DNA of 64,000 bases from Umezawaea sp036375055 (GTDB taxonomy: Bacteria > Actinomycetota > Actinomycetes > Mycobacteriales > Pseudonocardiaceae): assembly GCF_036375055.1 (NCBI RefSeq), contig NZ_DASUSQ010000062.1, forward strand, positions 25,277-89,276. Direction: 5' to 3'. Below the pieces are notes generated by a model. It was not told the DNA's origin. It worked only from the letters and a program-made list of their open reading frames with translations, and ran no database searches. Each line of letters starts with the position of its first letter. The stretch's first letter is position 1. Positions 35,120 through 43,841 of this stretch are shown piece after piece. Position numbers and translations under genes: made by a program.

Positions 35120-35407
35120 ATGGCCACCACGGTCGAGCTGACCCGCTTCCGCGTCGACCAGGCGAAGGTCGACGCCCTGCTCGCCGCCCGCCCGGCGATG
35201 CTCGCCGACTTCCGCGAGGACCGCGCCGGGTTCCTCGACGCCGACCTCGTCCGCCTCCCGGACGGCGAGTGGCTCGACATCGTCCGCCGGCGCACCCCGG
35301 AGGACGTCGCGGCCTCCCGCGCGAAGGGCGCCGACCTCCCCGGCATCGCCGCGTTCCTCGCCGCCGTCGACTCGCTCGTCAGCGCCGAGGAGGGCGTGTC
35401 GGCGTGA
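35120..35407 (+). CDS. Small protein, possible antibiotic-biosynthesis-monooxygenase-like fold
   Basis: A 95-residue protein with GAGGAGGA upstream of the ATG. The start VELTRFRVDQAKVDALLAAR and LVRLPDGEWLDIVRRRTPED suggest a dimeric alpha-beta barrel (ABM-like) small protein. It is coupled to the SGNH hydrolase gene by a GTGA overlap. Assignment to the fold is tentative. Confidence 0.6.
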   Translation: MATTVELTRFRVDQAKVDALLAARPAMLADFREDRAGFLDADLVRLPDGEWLDIVRRRTPEDVAASRAKGADLPGIAAFLAAVDSLVSAEEGVSA

Positions 35408-36111
35408 CGAGCCGCGCGCCCGTCGTGTGCTTCGGGGACTCCACCACCGAGGGCACCGGCACGACCCGCGGCTACCCGGACGTCCTGGCCCACCGGCTCG
35501 GCGCGGCGGTGCGGAACGCGGGCATCGCGGGCAACCGCCTGCTCCGCGACGGCTTCGGCGAGTCCGGCCCGGGGCGCTTCGCCCGCGACGTCCTCGACGT
35601 GCCCGACGTCACCCACGTGATCGTCGAACTGGGCGTCAACGACCTGGGCCTGTCCACCCCGCGACCCACGGCCGACGAGCTGGTGGCGGGACTCACCACC
35701 CCGGCCCGTGCCGCCCGCGCGGCGGGGGTGGTGCCCCTCTGCGCGACCCCGCCCCCGTCCGGCGACACCGTCCACCAGGGCTTCCACAGCCCCGAGGGGG
35801 AGCGGACCAGGCAGGCCATCAACGCCTGGATCAGGACCACCCCGGAGTTCGCCGCGGTCGTCGACGTCGACGAACGCCTCCGCGACCCGGCCCGCCCCGT
35901 GCGCTACCGGGCGGACCTCGACAGCGGCGACCACCTGCACCCGAACGACGCCGGGGCCGAGGCCATCGCCGCCTCGGTGGACCTCGACGTGTTGCGCGGG
36001 CCGATCGACCCTAAGCTCCCCCCATGGCCAGGTACTTCGACGTTCATCCGGACAACCCCCAGAAGAGGTCGATCAGCCAGGCCGTCGACCTCATCCGGAA
36101 CGACGGCCTGA
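35404..36111 (+). CDS. SGNH/GDSL-family hydrolase
   Basis: A 235-residue cytoplasmic hydrolase of the lysophospholipase/esterase type. Block I CFGDSTTEG (Ser nucleophile about residue 12), block III GVNDLG and block V SGDHLHPND (Asp/His) are present. The last 29 residues are read across the start of the next gene (88-base overlap) and do not look like the family, so the true functional end is probably around residue 205. Confidence 0.85.
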   Translation: MTSRAPVVCFGDSTTEGTGTTRGYPDVLAHRLGAAVRNAGIAGNRLLRDGFGESGPGRFARDVLDVPDVTHVIVELGVNDLGLSTPRPTADELVAGLTTPARAARAAGVVPLCATPPPSGDTVHQGFHSPEGERTRQAINAWIRTTPEFAAVVDVDERLRDPARPVRYRADLDSGDHLHPNDAGAEAIAASVDLDVLRGPIDPKLPPWPGTSTFIRTTPRRGRSARPSTSSGTTA

Positions 36112-36644
36112 TCGCCTACCCCACCGACTCCTGCTTCGCGCTCGGCTGCCGCCTCGGCAACCGAGCGGGCATCGACCGCATCCGCGAGATCAGGCACCTC
36201 GGCGACGGTCACCACTTCACCCTCGTCTGCCAGGACTTCGCGCAGCTCAGCCAGTTCGTCTACGTCGACAACGCGGCCTTCCGCGCGATCAAGGCGGCCA
36301 CGCCGGGCAGCTACACCTTCATCCTCCCGGCGACGAAGGAGGTGCCGAAGCGCCTGATGCACCCGAAGAAGAAGACCGTCGGCGTCCGCATCCCCGACCA
36401 CACGGTCGTCCAGGCGCTGCTCGCCGAACTCGGCGAGCCCCTCCTGTCCAGCACGCTCCTCCTGCCGGACCAGGAGGAGCCGATGACCCAGGGCTGGAAC
36501 ATCAAGGAGCGGCTGGACAACGTGGTCGACGCCGTCATCGACTCGGGCGAGTGCGGCACCGTGCCGACGACCGTCATCGACTACTCGAACGGTGAACCGG
36601 AGATCGTCCGCGTGGGCGCGGGGGACCCCAGCCGGTTCGAGTAG
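36024..36644 (+). CDS. Sua5/YciO/YrdC-family protein
   Basis: A 206-residue YrdC-domain protein, close to YciO: SISQAVDLIRNDGLIAYPTD (about 16-35), HHFTLVCQDFAQLSQFV, PGSYTFILPATKEVPKR, KKKTVGVRIPDH. YrdC/Sua5 enzymes make threonylcarbamoyl-AMP for the t6A modification of tRNA; YciO-type members are weaker or of unsettled role. Its start lies inside the SGNH hydrolase gene. Confidence 0.82.
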   Translation: MARYFDVHPDNPQKRSISQAVDLIRNDGLIAYPTDSCFALGCRLGNRAGIDRIREIRHLGDGHHFTLVCQDFAQLSQFVYVDNAAFRAIKAATPGSYTFILPATKEVPKRLMHPKKKTVGVRIPDHTVVQALLAELGEPLLSSTLLLPDQEEPMTQGWNIKERLDNVVDAVIDSGECGTVPTTVIDYSNGEPEIVRVGAGDPSRFE

Positions 36645-36703
36645 CCGCCGACGGGGCCGGGACACGCCGTCGGGCTCCGGGGGAAGCCCGCTGCCGTTCC
36701 CCG

Positions 36704-37025
36704 GTGCGACTCGTGACCCTCCGCGCCGTTGCCCCGGTGTCCCTGGAACACGTGGTCGGACCCGCCGCTGACGCACGGGGAGCGGCCCGCGCGGGCGGCG
36801 CGGTCCTCCGGCTGAGCCTGACCGAGGCGGACCACTGCTCCCCGCTCGACCCGTGGAGGCGCGGGCGGTGGACCCCGCCACCGCACCGGCCGGACCCGCG
36901 CCGTGATGGTCCACCGGCTCGTCGCCGAGGAGAAGGTCGTGGCGCGTCAAGGCGGGCTCGTGGGCGGGGGAGACGCCCTCGCCGGGAACCCCGCCGCCGA
37001 GGACGTCGGGGAGCTGTTCGCCTGA
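36704..37025 (+). pseudogene. Decayed C-terminal remnant of a SNF2-family helicase
   Basis: Two frames carry the end of a SNF2/RapA helicase domain. In one frame, from about 36790, ARAGGAVLRLSLTEADHCSPLDPW resembles the motif V region (SLKAGGxGLxLTxADHxxxLDPWW). After a frameshift near 36870, RTRAVMVHRLVAEEKVVARQ and a tail DALAGNPAAEDVGELFA with stop at 37023-37025 resemble the motif VI region and the C-terminus. The expected IGQ helicase motif is lost at the shift. There is no start or N-terminal part. It fills most of the 385-base gap. Confidence 0.65.
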
Positions 37026-37029
37026 GCGC

Positions 37030-38163
37030 TCAGTCCCGCTTCGGCCCCGGCGGCACGGGCAGCCGGGTCGTGGGGGAGGTGTCCGCGGGCGAGGGGGCCG
37101 TCCCCGGTTCCGCGGCGGAGGGCCGCAGCGGAGCGGTCGGCTGCTCGGGCGCCGCGGCCTCGTGGTTCTCGTCCGCCCTGATCCGCTCCGCCGTGCGCTC
37201 CATCTCCAGCCGCCGCCACCGGCGCCGCTGCCGCCGCGTCATCCTGGCGGGCCACATGTCCTGGATCGCGCTGTTGAAGTACGCGCCGATGGTGATGGCC
37301 AGCCCGATGAAGTACGCGAACAGCAGGAACGCGATGGGCGTGGCCAGCGCGCCGTAGGTGTACCCCGTGGTGGTGATCCACTGGATGTACAGGCGCAGGC
37401 CGATGCTGGAGGCCAGGAACACGGCCATCGCCAGCACGGCGCCCGGCACCAGCCGGTGCCAGGGCAGCTTCCTCGGCAGCGACAGCTTGTACAGGGTGGC
37501 CAGCGCGAGGATCAGCAGCACGGCCAGGCCGGGGTAGTAGAAGACGCCGATCCAGTACGACACCGTGTTCTGCCAGCTGGTCGGCAGGAACTCCGTCAGC
37601 AGGTCGGGGCCCAGCGCCAGCACCGGCAGCCCGACGATCAGCAGCACCAGGCTCGCCATGTACAGCAGCAGGGCGAAGATCCGCTGCCACACCTCGTTGC
37701 GCACGCCGTACTGGTCGTGCGCCACGGTGATCGCGTCCACGAACGACGACATCGCCGACGACCCCGCCCACAGCGAGATCACGAAGCCGATCGAGACGAT
37801 CTCGCCCTTGCCCGTGGTGAGGATCTGGTCGACCGTCGGTTCGATCACCCCCGACACCACGTCGCCGCTGAAGATCGTCCGGCAGAAGCCGATGATCTTC
37901 TCCTTGACCTGGCTCACGACCTCGGGGCCGAGCCAGTCGCCGAGGTAGCCCATGCTGCCGAGCAGGCCGAGCAGCAGCGGGGGGAACGAGAGGGTCTGCC
38001 AGAAGGCGGCCTCGGCGGCCTCGGAGAACAGGTTCCCCTGCCACGCCTTCTGGAGCGTGCGCGCCAACAGGCGCCCAGGGCCACGGCGCAGCGGCTCCCG
38101 CGCCGTGGTGGGCGAAACGTGCCTGTTGTCGTCCGTCGGCAAACCCATCGCAAGGTCAAGCAT
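37030..38163 (-). CDS. YihY/BrkB-family membrane protein
   Basis: About 377 residues with six or more membrane helices: LSFPPLLLGLLGSMGYLGDW, VSIGFVISLWAGSSAMSSFV, LLLYMASLVLLIVGLPVLAL and IAFLLFAYFIGLAITIGAYF. The SxxxA/WAGSS region is typical of YihY/BrkB proteins (PF03631), whose transport role is not settled. The C-terminal 65 residues are charged and Pro/Ala-rich, likely cytoplasmic. The start is uncertain: ATG 38163 and ATG 38148 both lack a ribosome site. Confidence 0.82.
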   Translation of the reverse strand: MLDLAMGLPTDDNRHVSPTTAREPLRRGPGRLLARTLQKAWQGNLFSEAAEAAFWQTLSFPPLLLGLLGSMGYLGDWLGPEVVSQVKEKIIGFCRTIFSGDVVSGVIEPTVDQILTTGKGEIVSIGFVISLWAGSSAMSSFVDAITVAHDQYGVRNEVWQRIFALLLYMASLVLLIVGLPVLALGPDLLTEFLPTSWQNTVSYWIGVFYYPGLAVLLILALATLYKLSLPRKLPWHRLVPGAVLAMAVFLASSIGLRLYIQWITTTGYTYGALATPIAFLLFAYFIGLAITIGAYFNSAIQDMWPARMTRRQRRRWRRLEMERTAERIRADENHEAAAPEQPTAPLRPSAAEPGTAPSPADTSPTTRLPVPPGPKRD

Positions 38164-38353
38164 GGTGCATGACGCGCGGTTCCGCGGCACTGGCGGACCG
38201 AACGAGGCGGCGGTGTCGGGTGGACCCGCCACGAACGGGTAGGCTGAACGCTGCCCTCACCGGGCTCCCGGCGACGTCGCGGGACCACACCGGCCTGAGG
38301 GCATTCGACTGTCACAGCACACCTTTGACCTGCGCTGAAGGAGCGATGAGTTC

Positions 38354-40087
38354 GTGGCACAGCCCGACACGCAGGTCGTCGAGTCCCCGGCTGCCCAGCG
38401 TCCGCTGCGGGCCTGGCAGCGCCGGGCGCTGACGAAGTACCTGTCGGCGAAGCCGAAGGACTTCCTCGCCGTGGCGACGCCCGGCGCGGGCAAGACCACG
38501 TTCGGCCTGCGGGTCGCGGCCGAACTGCTGGCCGACCGGACCGTCGAGTCGATCACCATCGTCGCGCCGACCGAGCACCTCAAGCACCAGTGGGCGCAGG
38601 CGGCGGCCGCGGTGGGCATCGCGATCGACTCGAACTTCCGCAACACCAACGCGGTCACCTCCCGCGACTACCACGGTGTCGCGGTGACGTACGCGCAGGT
38701 CGCGGCCCACCCCACGCTGCACCGGGTGCGCACCGAGAACCGCAAGACCCTGGTCATGCTGGACGAGGTCCACCACGGCGGCGACGCGAAGTCCTGGGGC
38801 GACGCGATCCGCGAGGCGTTCACGCCCGCCGTGCGGCGGCTGTCGCTGACCGGGACGCCCTTCCGCAGCGACGACTCGCCGATCCCGTTCATCTCCTACG
38901 CGCCGGGCGGCGACGGCCTGATGCGCAGCCAGCCCGACCACTCCTACGGCTACGCCGACGCGCTGCGCGACGGCGTGGTCCGGCCGGTGATCTTCCTGGC
39001 GTACTCCGGCGAGGCGAGCTGGCGCACCAGCGCGGGCGAGGAGTTCACCGCCCGGCTCGGCGAGCCGCTGACCACCGAGCAGACCGCGCGGGCGTGGCGC
39101 ACGGCGCTGGACCCGAGCGGCGACTGGATCAAGTCGGTGATCACCTCCGCCGACATGCGCCTGACCCAGCTGCGCAACGGCGGGATGCCCGACGCGGGCG
39201 CGATGATCATCGCGACGGACCAGACGACGGCGAAGGCGTACGCCGAGGTGCTGCACCGGGTCACCGGCCACACCGCGACCGTCGTGCTCTCGGACGACCC
39301 GAAGGCCTCCGGCCGCATCGCCGAGTTCTCGCGGACGACCGAGCGCTGGCTGATCGCGGTCCGCATGGTGTCCGAGGGCGTCGACGTGCCGCGCCTCGCC
39401 GTCGGCGTCTACGCGACCAGCTCGTCCACCCCGCTGTTCTTCGCCCAGGCCATCGGCCGGTTCGTGCGCAGGCGCGCGAAGGGCGAGACGGCCAGCGTGT
39501 TCCTGCCCAGCGTCCCGGTGCTGCTGGGGCTGGCCAGCGAGCTGGAGCAGCAGCGCGACCACGTCCTCGGCAAGCCGCACCGCGAGAAGGACGGCTGGGA
39601 CGACGAACTCCTCGCCGACGCGAACCGCACCAAGGACGAGGAGGGCGAGGAGGAGAAGGCGTTCACCTCGCTGGGCGCCTCGGCCGAGCTGGACCAGGTC
39701 ATCTACGACGGGTCCTCGTTCGGCACGGCCGCGTTCGCGGGCAGCGACGACGAGCAGGAGTACCTGGGCCTCCCCGGTCTGCTCGAACCCGACCAGGTGC
39801 GCGCGCTGCTGCGGCAGCGCCAGGAGCACCAGCTGGTCGAGGTCGCCAAGCGCAAGGCCGCCGAACCGCCGCCCCCGCCGCGCGCCGCGCGTCCCCAGGG
39901 CGTGCAGGAGCAGCTGGCCGCGCTGCGCAAGGAGCTGAACACGCTCGTCGCGATGCACCACCACCGCACCAAGAAGCCGCACGGCAAGATCCACAACGCC
40001 CTGCGCGAGCACTGCGGTGGGCCGCCCACCGCCATGGCGACGATCGAGCAGCTCGAAGAGCGCATCGCCACCCTGCGGTCCTGGTAG
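38354..40087 (+). CDS. DEAD/DEAH-box helicase
   Basis: A 577-residue superfamily 2 helicase. Walker A ATPGAGKTT (41-49), DEVH (137-140), SLTGTPFRSDD (motif III region), SEGVDVPRL (motif V) and QAIGRFVRRR (motif VI) are present. A coiled, Pro-rich C-terminal part (about 480-577) is probably regulatory. This solitary helicase is common in actinobacteria and resembles the motor part of type III restriction enzymes, but no methylase or nuclease is next to it. Start GTG 38354; GGAG lies 11 bases upstream. Confidence 0.85.
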   Translation: MAQPDTQVVESPAAQRPLRAWQRRALTKYLSAKPKDFLAVATPGAGKTTFGLRVAAELLADRTVESITIVAPTEHLKHQWAQAAAAVGIAIDSNFRNTNAVTSRDYHGVAVTYAQVAAHPTLHRVRTENRKTLVMLDEVHHGGDAKSWGDAIREAFTPAVRRLSLTGTPFRSDDSPIPFISYAPGGDGLMRSQPDHSYGYADALRDGVVRPVIFLAYSGEASWRTSAGEEFTARLGEPLTTEQTARAWRTALDPSGDWIKSVITSADMRLTQLRNGGMPDAGAMIIATDQTTAKAYAEVLHRVTGHTATVVLSDDPKASGRIAEFSRTTERWLIAVRMVSEGVDVPRLAVGVYATSSSTPLFFAQAIGRFVRRRAKGETASVFLPSVPVLLGLASELEQQRDHVLGKPHREKDGWDDELLADANRTKDEEGEEEKAFTSLGASAELDQVIYDGSSFGTAAFAGSDDEQEYLGLPGLLEPDQVRALLRQRQEHQLVEVAKRKAAEPPPPPRAARPQGVQEQLAALRKELNTLVAMHHHRTKKPHGKIHNALREHCGGPPTAMATIEQLEERIATLRSW

Positions 40088-40400
40088 TCCCGGACCCGTT
40101 CACCGGTCGTTCGCGGTCCGGTTCCCCGGCGTTGGGGACCGGCCGCGGACGTGAATCCGGTTCATCATCCGCTCGCATCAAATGAGACGGCGGACACACT
40201 GCGCAACCGGTTAATGTGACTGTGCGTGATTTCCATATGCATTTGGAGTAGTCAGATGTCGCCACGGTTACCTCTCCGTTGCAGCATCGTGCCTTCTTTA
40301 TCGATGCAGTGTGCTTCCGGTCACCCGGTCCCAGGGCATACGTTGTGCGCCACAACATTTTCTGTCCGGCCCTCGGGCAGAGCAGTGAAAGGGATGGCGG
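40088..40400. other. Intergenic region with a terminator-like hairpin and a possible operator
   Basis: No gene. At about 40112-40148, CGCGGTCCGGTTCCCC pairs imperfectly with GGGGACCGGCCGCG, a likely helicase terminator. The second half is less GC-rich and contains GTTGTG-CGC-CACAAC (40342-40356), described separately. No clear -35/-10 pair was found for xylF. Confidence 0.5.
40342..40356. promoter_or_regulatory. Perfect palindromic dyad upstream of xylF
   Basis: GTTGTG-CGC-CACAAC, 6-base arms and a 3-base centre, 45 bases before the xylF start. It may bind the ROK regulator encoded at the end of the operon. Confidence 0.45.
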
Positions 40401-41528
40401 ATGCGCAGCAAGAGCCTCGCCCTCATCGCCGTAGGCACCGGCCTTGCCGTGGCCATGACGGCGTGCGGTGCCAACAGTTCGTCCGGTGGCGGCAGCTCCA
40501 CCGGAACCAGCGACACCGGTAGCGCGGCAGGCGGCACGAAGGTCGGTGTGATCCTCCCGGAGACCGCCTCCTCCGCTCGCTGGGAGGGCTTCGACAAGCC
40601 CCTCCTCACCGCCGCGCTCAAGGCCGAAGGCCTGGACGCGGACATCCAGAACGCGCAGGGTGACAACCAGAAGTTCACCACCCTCGCCGACGGCATGATC
40701 AACTCGGGCGTCAAGGTCCTGATCATCGCGTCCCCCGACTCCTCCGTGGGTGCCGCGGTGGCCGCCAAGGCGGACGCCCAGGGCATCCCGGTCATCGACT
40801 ACGACCGCCTCAACCTCGGCGGCTCGTCGAAGTACTACGTCTCCTTCGACAACGTGAAGGTCGGCGAACTCCAGGGCCAGGGCCTCGCCACGGCGCTGAA
40901 GGACAAGAAGGGCGCCGAGGTCATCCAGATCGAGGGCGCCCCGACCGACAACAACGCCACGCTGTTCACCGAGGGCCAGGAGAAGATCCTCAAGCCGCTC
41001 TACACCTCCGGTGACCTGAAGCTGGTCCAGTCCCAGCCGATCGAGAAGTGGGACAACCAGATCGGCGCCACGGTCTTCGAGCAGATCCTGACCGGCAACG
41101 GCCAGAAGGTGGACGGCGTCGTCGCCGCCAACGACGGTCTCGCCGGCGCGGTCATCACCGTGCTGAAGAAGTTCAACCTCAACGGCAAGGTGCCGGTCAC
41201 CGGCCAGGACGCCACCCCGGACGGCCTCCAGGCCGTGCTCCGCGGCGACCAGTACATGACCGTCTTCAAGCCGATCAAGGCCGAGGCCGAGGCGACCGCC
41301 AAGCTGGCCGGTCTGCTCGCCAAGGGTGACACCGCGGGCGCCGACAAGATCGCCACCGGCGTCACCAAGGACACCACGGGCAACCGCGACGTCAAGTCGG
41401 TCCTGCTCGACGCGCAGCTCATCACCAAGGACAAGGTCAAGACCGTCGTCGACGCGGGCGCCGTCAAGGCCTCCGAGATCTGCGTCGCCGACCTGGCCGC
41501 GGTCTGCACCGAGCTGGGCATCAAGTAG
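40401..41528 (+). CDS. xylF: Xylose-type ABC transporter substrate-binding lipoprotein
   Basis: A 375-residue binding protein of the ribose/xylose (peripla_BP_4) type. The signal peptide ends in MTAC (Cys22) and a Gly/Ser-rich linker follows. Blocks KVGVILPETASSARWEGFDK, IPVIDYDRLNLGG and VAANDGLAGAVI resemble XylF. It feeds sugar to the XylG-XylH transporter. A strong hairpin after its stop separates it from xylG, which would raise binding-protein level relative to the transporter. Confidence 0.87.
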   Translation: MRSKSLALIAVGTGLAVAMTACGANSSSGGGSSTGTSDTGSAAGGTKVGVILPETASSARWEGFDKPLLTAALKAEGLDADIQNAQGDNQKFTTLADGMINSGVKVLIIASPDSSVGAAVAAKADAQGIPVIDYDRLNLGGSSKYYVSFDNVKVGELQGQGLATALKDKKGAEVIQIEGAPTDNNATLFTEGQEKILKPLYTSGDLKLVQSQPIEKWDNQIGATVFEQILTGNGQKVDGVVAANDGLAGAVITVLKKFNLNGKVPVTGQDATPDGLQAVLRGDQYMTVFKPIKAEAEATAKLAGLLAKGDTAGADKIATGVTKDTTGNRDVKSVLLDAQLITKDKVKTVVDAGAVKASEICVADLAAVCTELGIK

Positions 41529-41549
41529 TCAGTCGCTCCACCGCAACCG

Positions 41550-41588
41550 CCGCGGTGGGCACCAGCCCCCGACTGGTGCCCACCGCGG
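41550..41588 (+). terminator. Intercistronic hairpin between xylF and xylG
   Basis: Perfect 16-base arms CCGCGGTGGGCACCAG (41550-41565) and its complement (41573-41588), 7-base loop, then TTTCC. Probably a partial terminator or 3' stabiliser for xylF mRNA. Confidence 0.65.
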
Positions 41589-41623
41589 TTTCCGCCGCAA
41601 GACCCATGTTTTGGAGGACAGCC

Positions 41624-42397
41624 GTGAGCGAGCCGATTCTCGAGCTGCGCGGCATCAACAAGAGCTTCGGACCCGTGCACGTGCTGCACGACATCGACTT
41701 CACCGTGCGGGCCGGAGAGGTCACCGCGCTCGTGGGTGACAACGGCGCAGGCAAGTCGACCATGGTGAAGTCCATCGCCGGCATCCACCCGATCGACTCG
41801 GGCGAGGTGCTGTTCGAAGGTCAGCCGGTCTCCATCCACAGCCCGCGCGAAGCGGCCGGGTACGGCATCGAGGTCGTCTACCAGGACCTCGCGCTGTGCG
41901 AGAACCTGGACATCGTCCAGAACATGTTCCTGGGCCGGGAACGCGGCAAGTACGGGCTGCTGGACGAGGCCGACATGGAGCAGGCGGCGCGCAAGACGCT
42001 CGCCTCGCTGTCCGTGCGCACCGTGAAGTCCGTCCGCACGTCCGTCGCGTCGCTCTCCGGCGGCCAGAGGCAGACCGTGGCGATCGCCAAGTCCGTGCTC
42101 TGGGACAGCAAGGTCGTGCTCCTCGACGAGCCGACAGCGGCACTCGGCGTGGCGCAGACCCGCCAGGTGCTCGACCTGGTCCGCAGGCTCGCCGAGCAGG
42201 GCCTCGGTGTGGTGCTGATCAGCCACAACATGAACGACGTCTTCGAGGTGTCCGACCGCATCGCCTGCCTGTACCTGGGGCGCATGGCGGCTCAGCTGCC
42301 GACCAAGGACGTCACCCACGGACAGGTGGTCGAGCTGATCACCGCTGGTCGCTCCGGCGACCTGGGCATCGCCCGCCCGGAAACCGCGACCATCTGA
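41624..42397 (+). CDS. xylG: Sugar ABC transporter ATP-binding protein, single-domain XylG type
   Basis: A 257-residue ATPase with one ABC domain: GDNGAGKST (38-46), SLSGGQRQTVAIAK signature, VVLLDEPTAALG Walker B and SHNMNDVFEVSD H-loop. E. coli XylG has two such domains, so this is the shorter type seen in actinobacteria and FrcA-like systems. GTG 41624 follows GGAGG by 6 bases. The stop overlaps an in-frame ATG (42397) of the permease. Confidence 0.88.
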   Translation: MSEPILELRGINKSFGPVHVLHDIDFTVRAGEVTALVGDNGAGKSTMVKSIAGIHPIDSGEVLFEGQPVSIHSPREAAGYGIEVVYQDLALCENLDIVQNMFLGRERGKYGLLDEADMEQAARKTLASLSVRTVKSVRTSVASLSGGQRQTVAIAKSVLWDSKVVLLDEPTAALGVAQTRQVLDLVRRLAEQGLGVVLISHNMNDVFEVSDRIACLYLGRMAAQLPTKDVTHGQVVELITAGRSGDLGIARPETATI

Positions 42398-42414
42398 TGC
42401 CTGAGGACCTGAGC

Positions 42415-43836
42415 ATGACTGACACACCTACCGGTGAGAAGGCTCCCGAAACCGGAGCCATTTCCGACTTCGGCATCGACACGACGTCCAAGTCGGCCGG
42501 CGAGGCGCTGAAGGAGTACTGGGCCAAGGTCCGCGGCGGCGACTTCGGGTCGCTGCCCGCGCTGCTCGGCCTGCTCGTGCTGGTGATCTTCTTCAGCGCC
42601 CGGTCGGACACCTTCCTGACACTGGGCAACATCTCGAACCTGCTGGCGCAGGGCGCGGGCATCGTGATCATCGCGATGGGTCTCGTCTTCGTGCTGCTGC
42701 TGGGCGAGATCGACCTGTCCGCGGGCACCGCGTCCGGTGTGGCCGCCTCCGTGATGGCGCTGCACCTGGTGCGCAACGGCAACATGATGTCCGCCTTCGG
42801 CGACGGCGTCTTCTACATCACCTGCGCGTTCATGGTGGTCGCGGCGGTGCTGTCCCTGCTGCTGCGCATCTGGCCCGGCGTCGTGCTCCCGCTCGTCGGC
42901 CTCGCGATCCTGCTGCTCGGCGTGCCGCCGAACGCGTGGATCGAAATGCTGCTCGCGCTGTGCATCGGCACCTCGATCGGCAGCCTGACCGGCTACCTCG
43001 TCGCGAAGGTCGGCATCCCGTCGTTCGTCGTGACCCTCGCGCTGTTCCTGGCGTGGGGCGGCGTGGTGCTGAAGTACATCGGCCAGGGCGGCACGCTGCC
43101 CATCCGCAACGACCAGGTGCTGTTCAACGTCGCCAACGGCAACCTGAGCACCGCCTCCAGCTGGGTGCTGTTCCTGCTGGCCGCGGGCGGCTACGCGGCC
43201 GTCGTGCTCAACCGGCACTTCTCCCGGCTGCGCAGGGGCCTCGTCGCCCAGCCGACGGCACTGGTCTTCGTCAAGGTCGGCTTCGTGCTCGTGCTGAGCG
43301 CGGCGGCCACGCTGCTGCTCACCCAGAACCGCGCGGTCAACCCGACCGTCGTCATCTCGGGTGTGCCGTACGTGGTGCCGATCGTCCTGGTGCTGCTCAC
43401 CATCGGCACGTTCGTGCTCGACCGCACCAGCTACGGCAGGCACATCTACGCGGTCGGCGGCAACGCCGAGGCGGCCCGCCGCGCGGGCATCAACGTGCCG
43501 AAGATCCGCATGAGCGTCTTCGTGATCTGCTCGTCGGTCGCCGCCCTCGGCGCCATCGTGTACTCCTCGAAGGTCGGCTCCGTGGCTCCCAGCTCCGGTG
43601 CGGGCAACACGCTGCTGTTCGCGGTCGGCGCCGCGGTCATCGGTGGCACCTCGCTGTTCGGCGGCAAGGGCAGGCTGCGCGACGCGGTCATCGGTGGCGC
43701 GGTCATCGCGATCATCGAGAACGGCCTTGGTCTGCTCAAGCAGGAGGCCGCGGTGGTCTCCATCGTGACCGGCCTCGTGCTGCTGCTGGCCGCCAGCGTG
43801 GATGCGCTGTCGCGTCGTCGTTCGGCCGCTTCGTAG
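42415..43836 (+). CDS. xylH: Sugar ABC transporter permease, XylH type
   Basis: A 473-residue permease with about ten or more membrane helices. The family block GEIDLSAGTASGVAASVMA and the EAA-like region YAVGGNAEAARRAGINVPKIR are typical of the ribose/xylose permeases (BPD_transp_2). ATG 42415 is preferred because GAGGA lies 7 bases upstream; ATG 42397, which overlaps the xylG stop, would add six residues. Confidence 0.87.
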   Translation: MTDTPTGEKAPETGAISDFGIDTTSKSAGEALKEYWAKVRGGDFGSLPALLGLLVLVIFFSARSDTFLTLGNISNLLAQGAGIVIIAMGLVFVLLLGEIDLSAGTASGVAASVMALHLVRNGNMMSAFGDGVFYITCAFMVVAAVLSLLLRIWPGVVLPLVGLAILLLGVPPNAWIEMLLALCIGTSIGSLTGYLVAKVGIPSFVVTLALFLAWGGVVLKYIGQGGTLPIRNDQVLFNVANGNLSTASSWVLFLLAAGGYAAVVLNRHFSRLRRGLVAQPTALVFVKVGFVLVLSAAATLLLTQNRAVNPTVVISGVPYVVPIVLVLLTIGTFVLDRTSYGRHIYAVGGNAEAARRAGINVPKIRMSVFVICSSVAALGAIVYSSKVGSVAPSSGAGNTLLFAVGAAVIGGTSLFGGKGRLRDAVIGGAVIAIIENGLGLLKQEAAVVSIVTGLVLLLAASVDALSRRRSAAS

Positions 43837-43841
43837 CAGCG

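Noticed and set aside
37026..37357. Continuation of the plus-strand frame past the SNF2 remnant
   Set aside because: It runs antisense through the YihY gene and has Ser/Arg-rich composition; only the part up to 37025 resembles a helicase.
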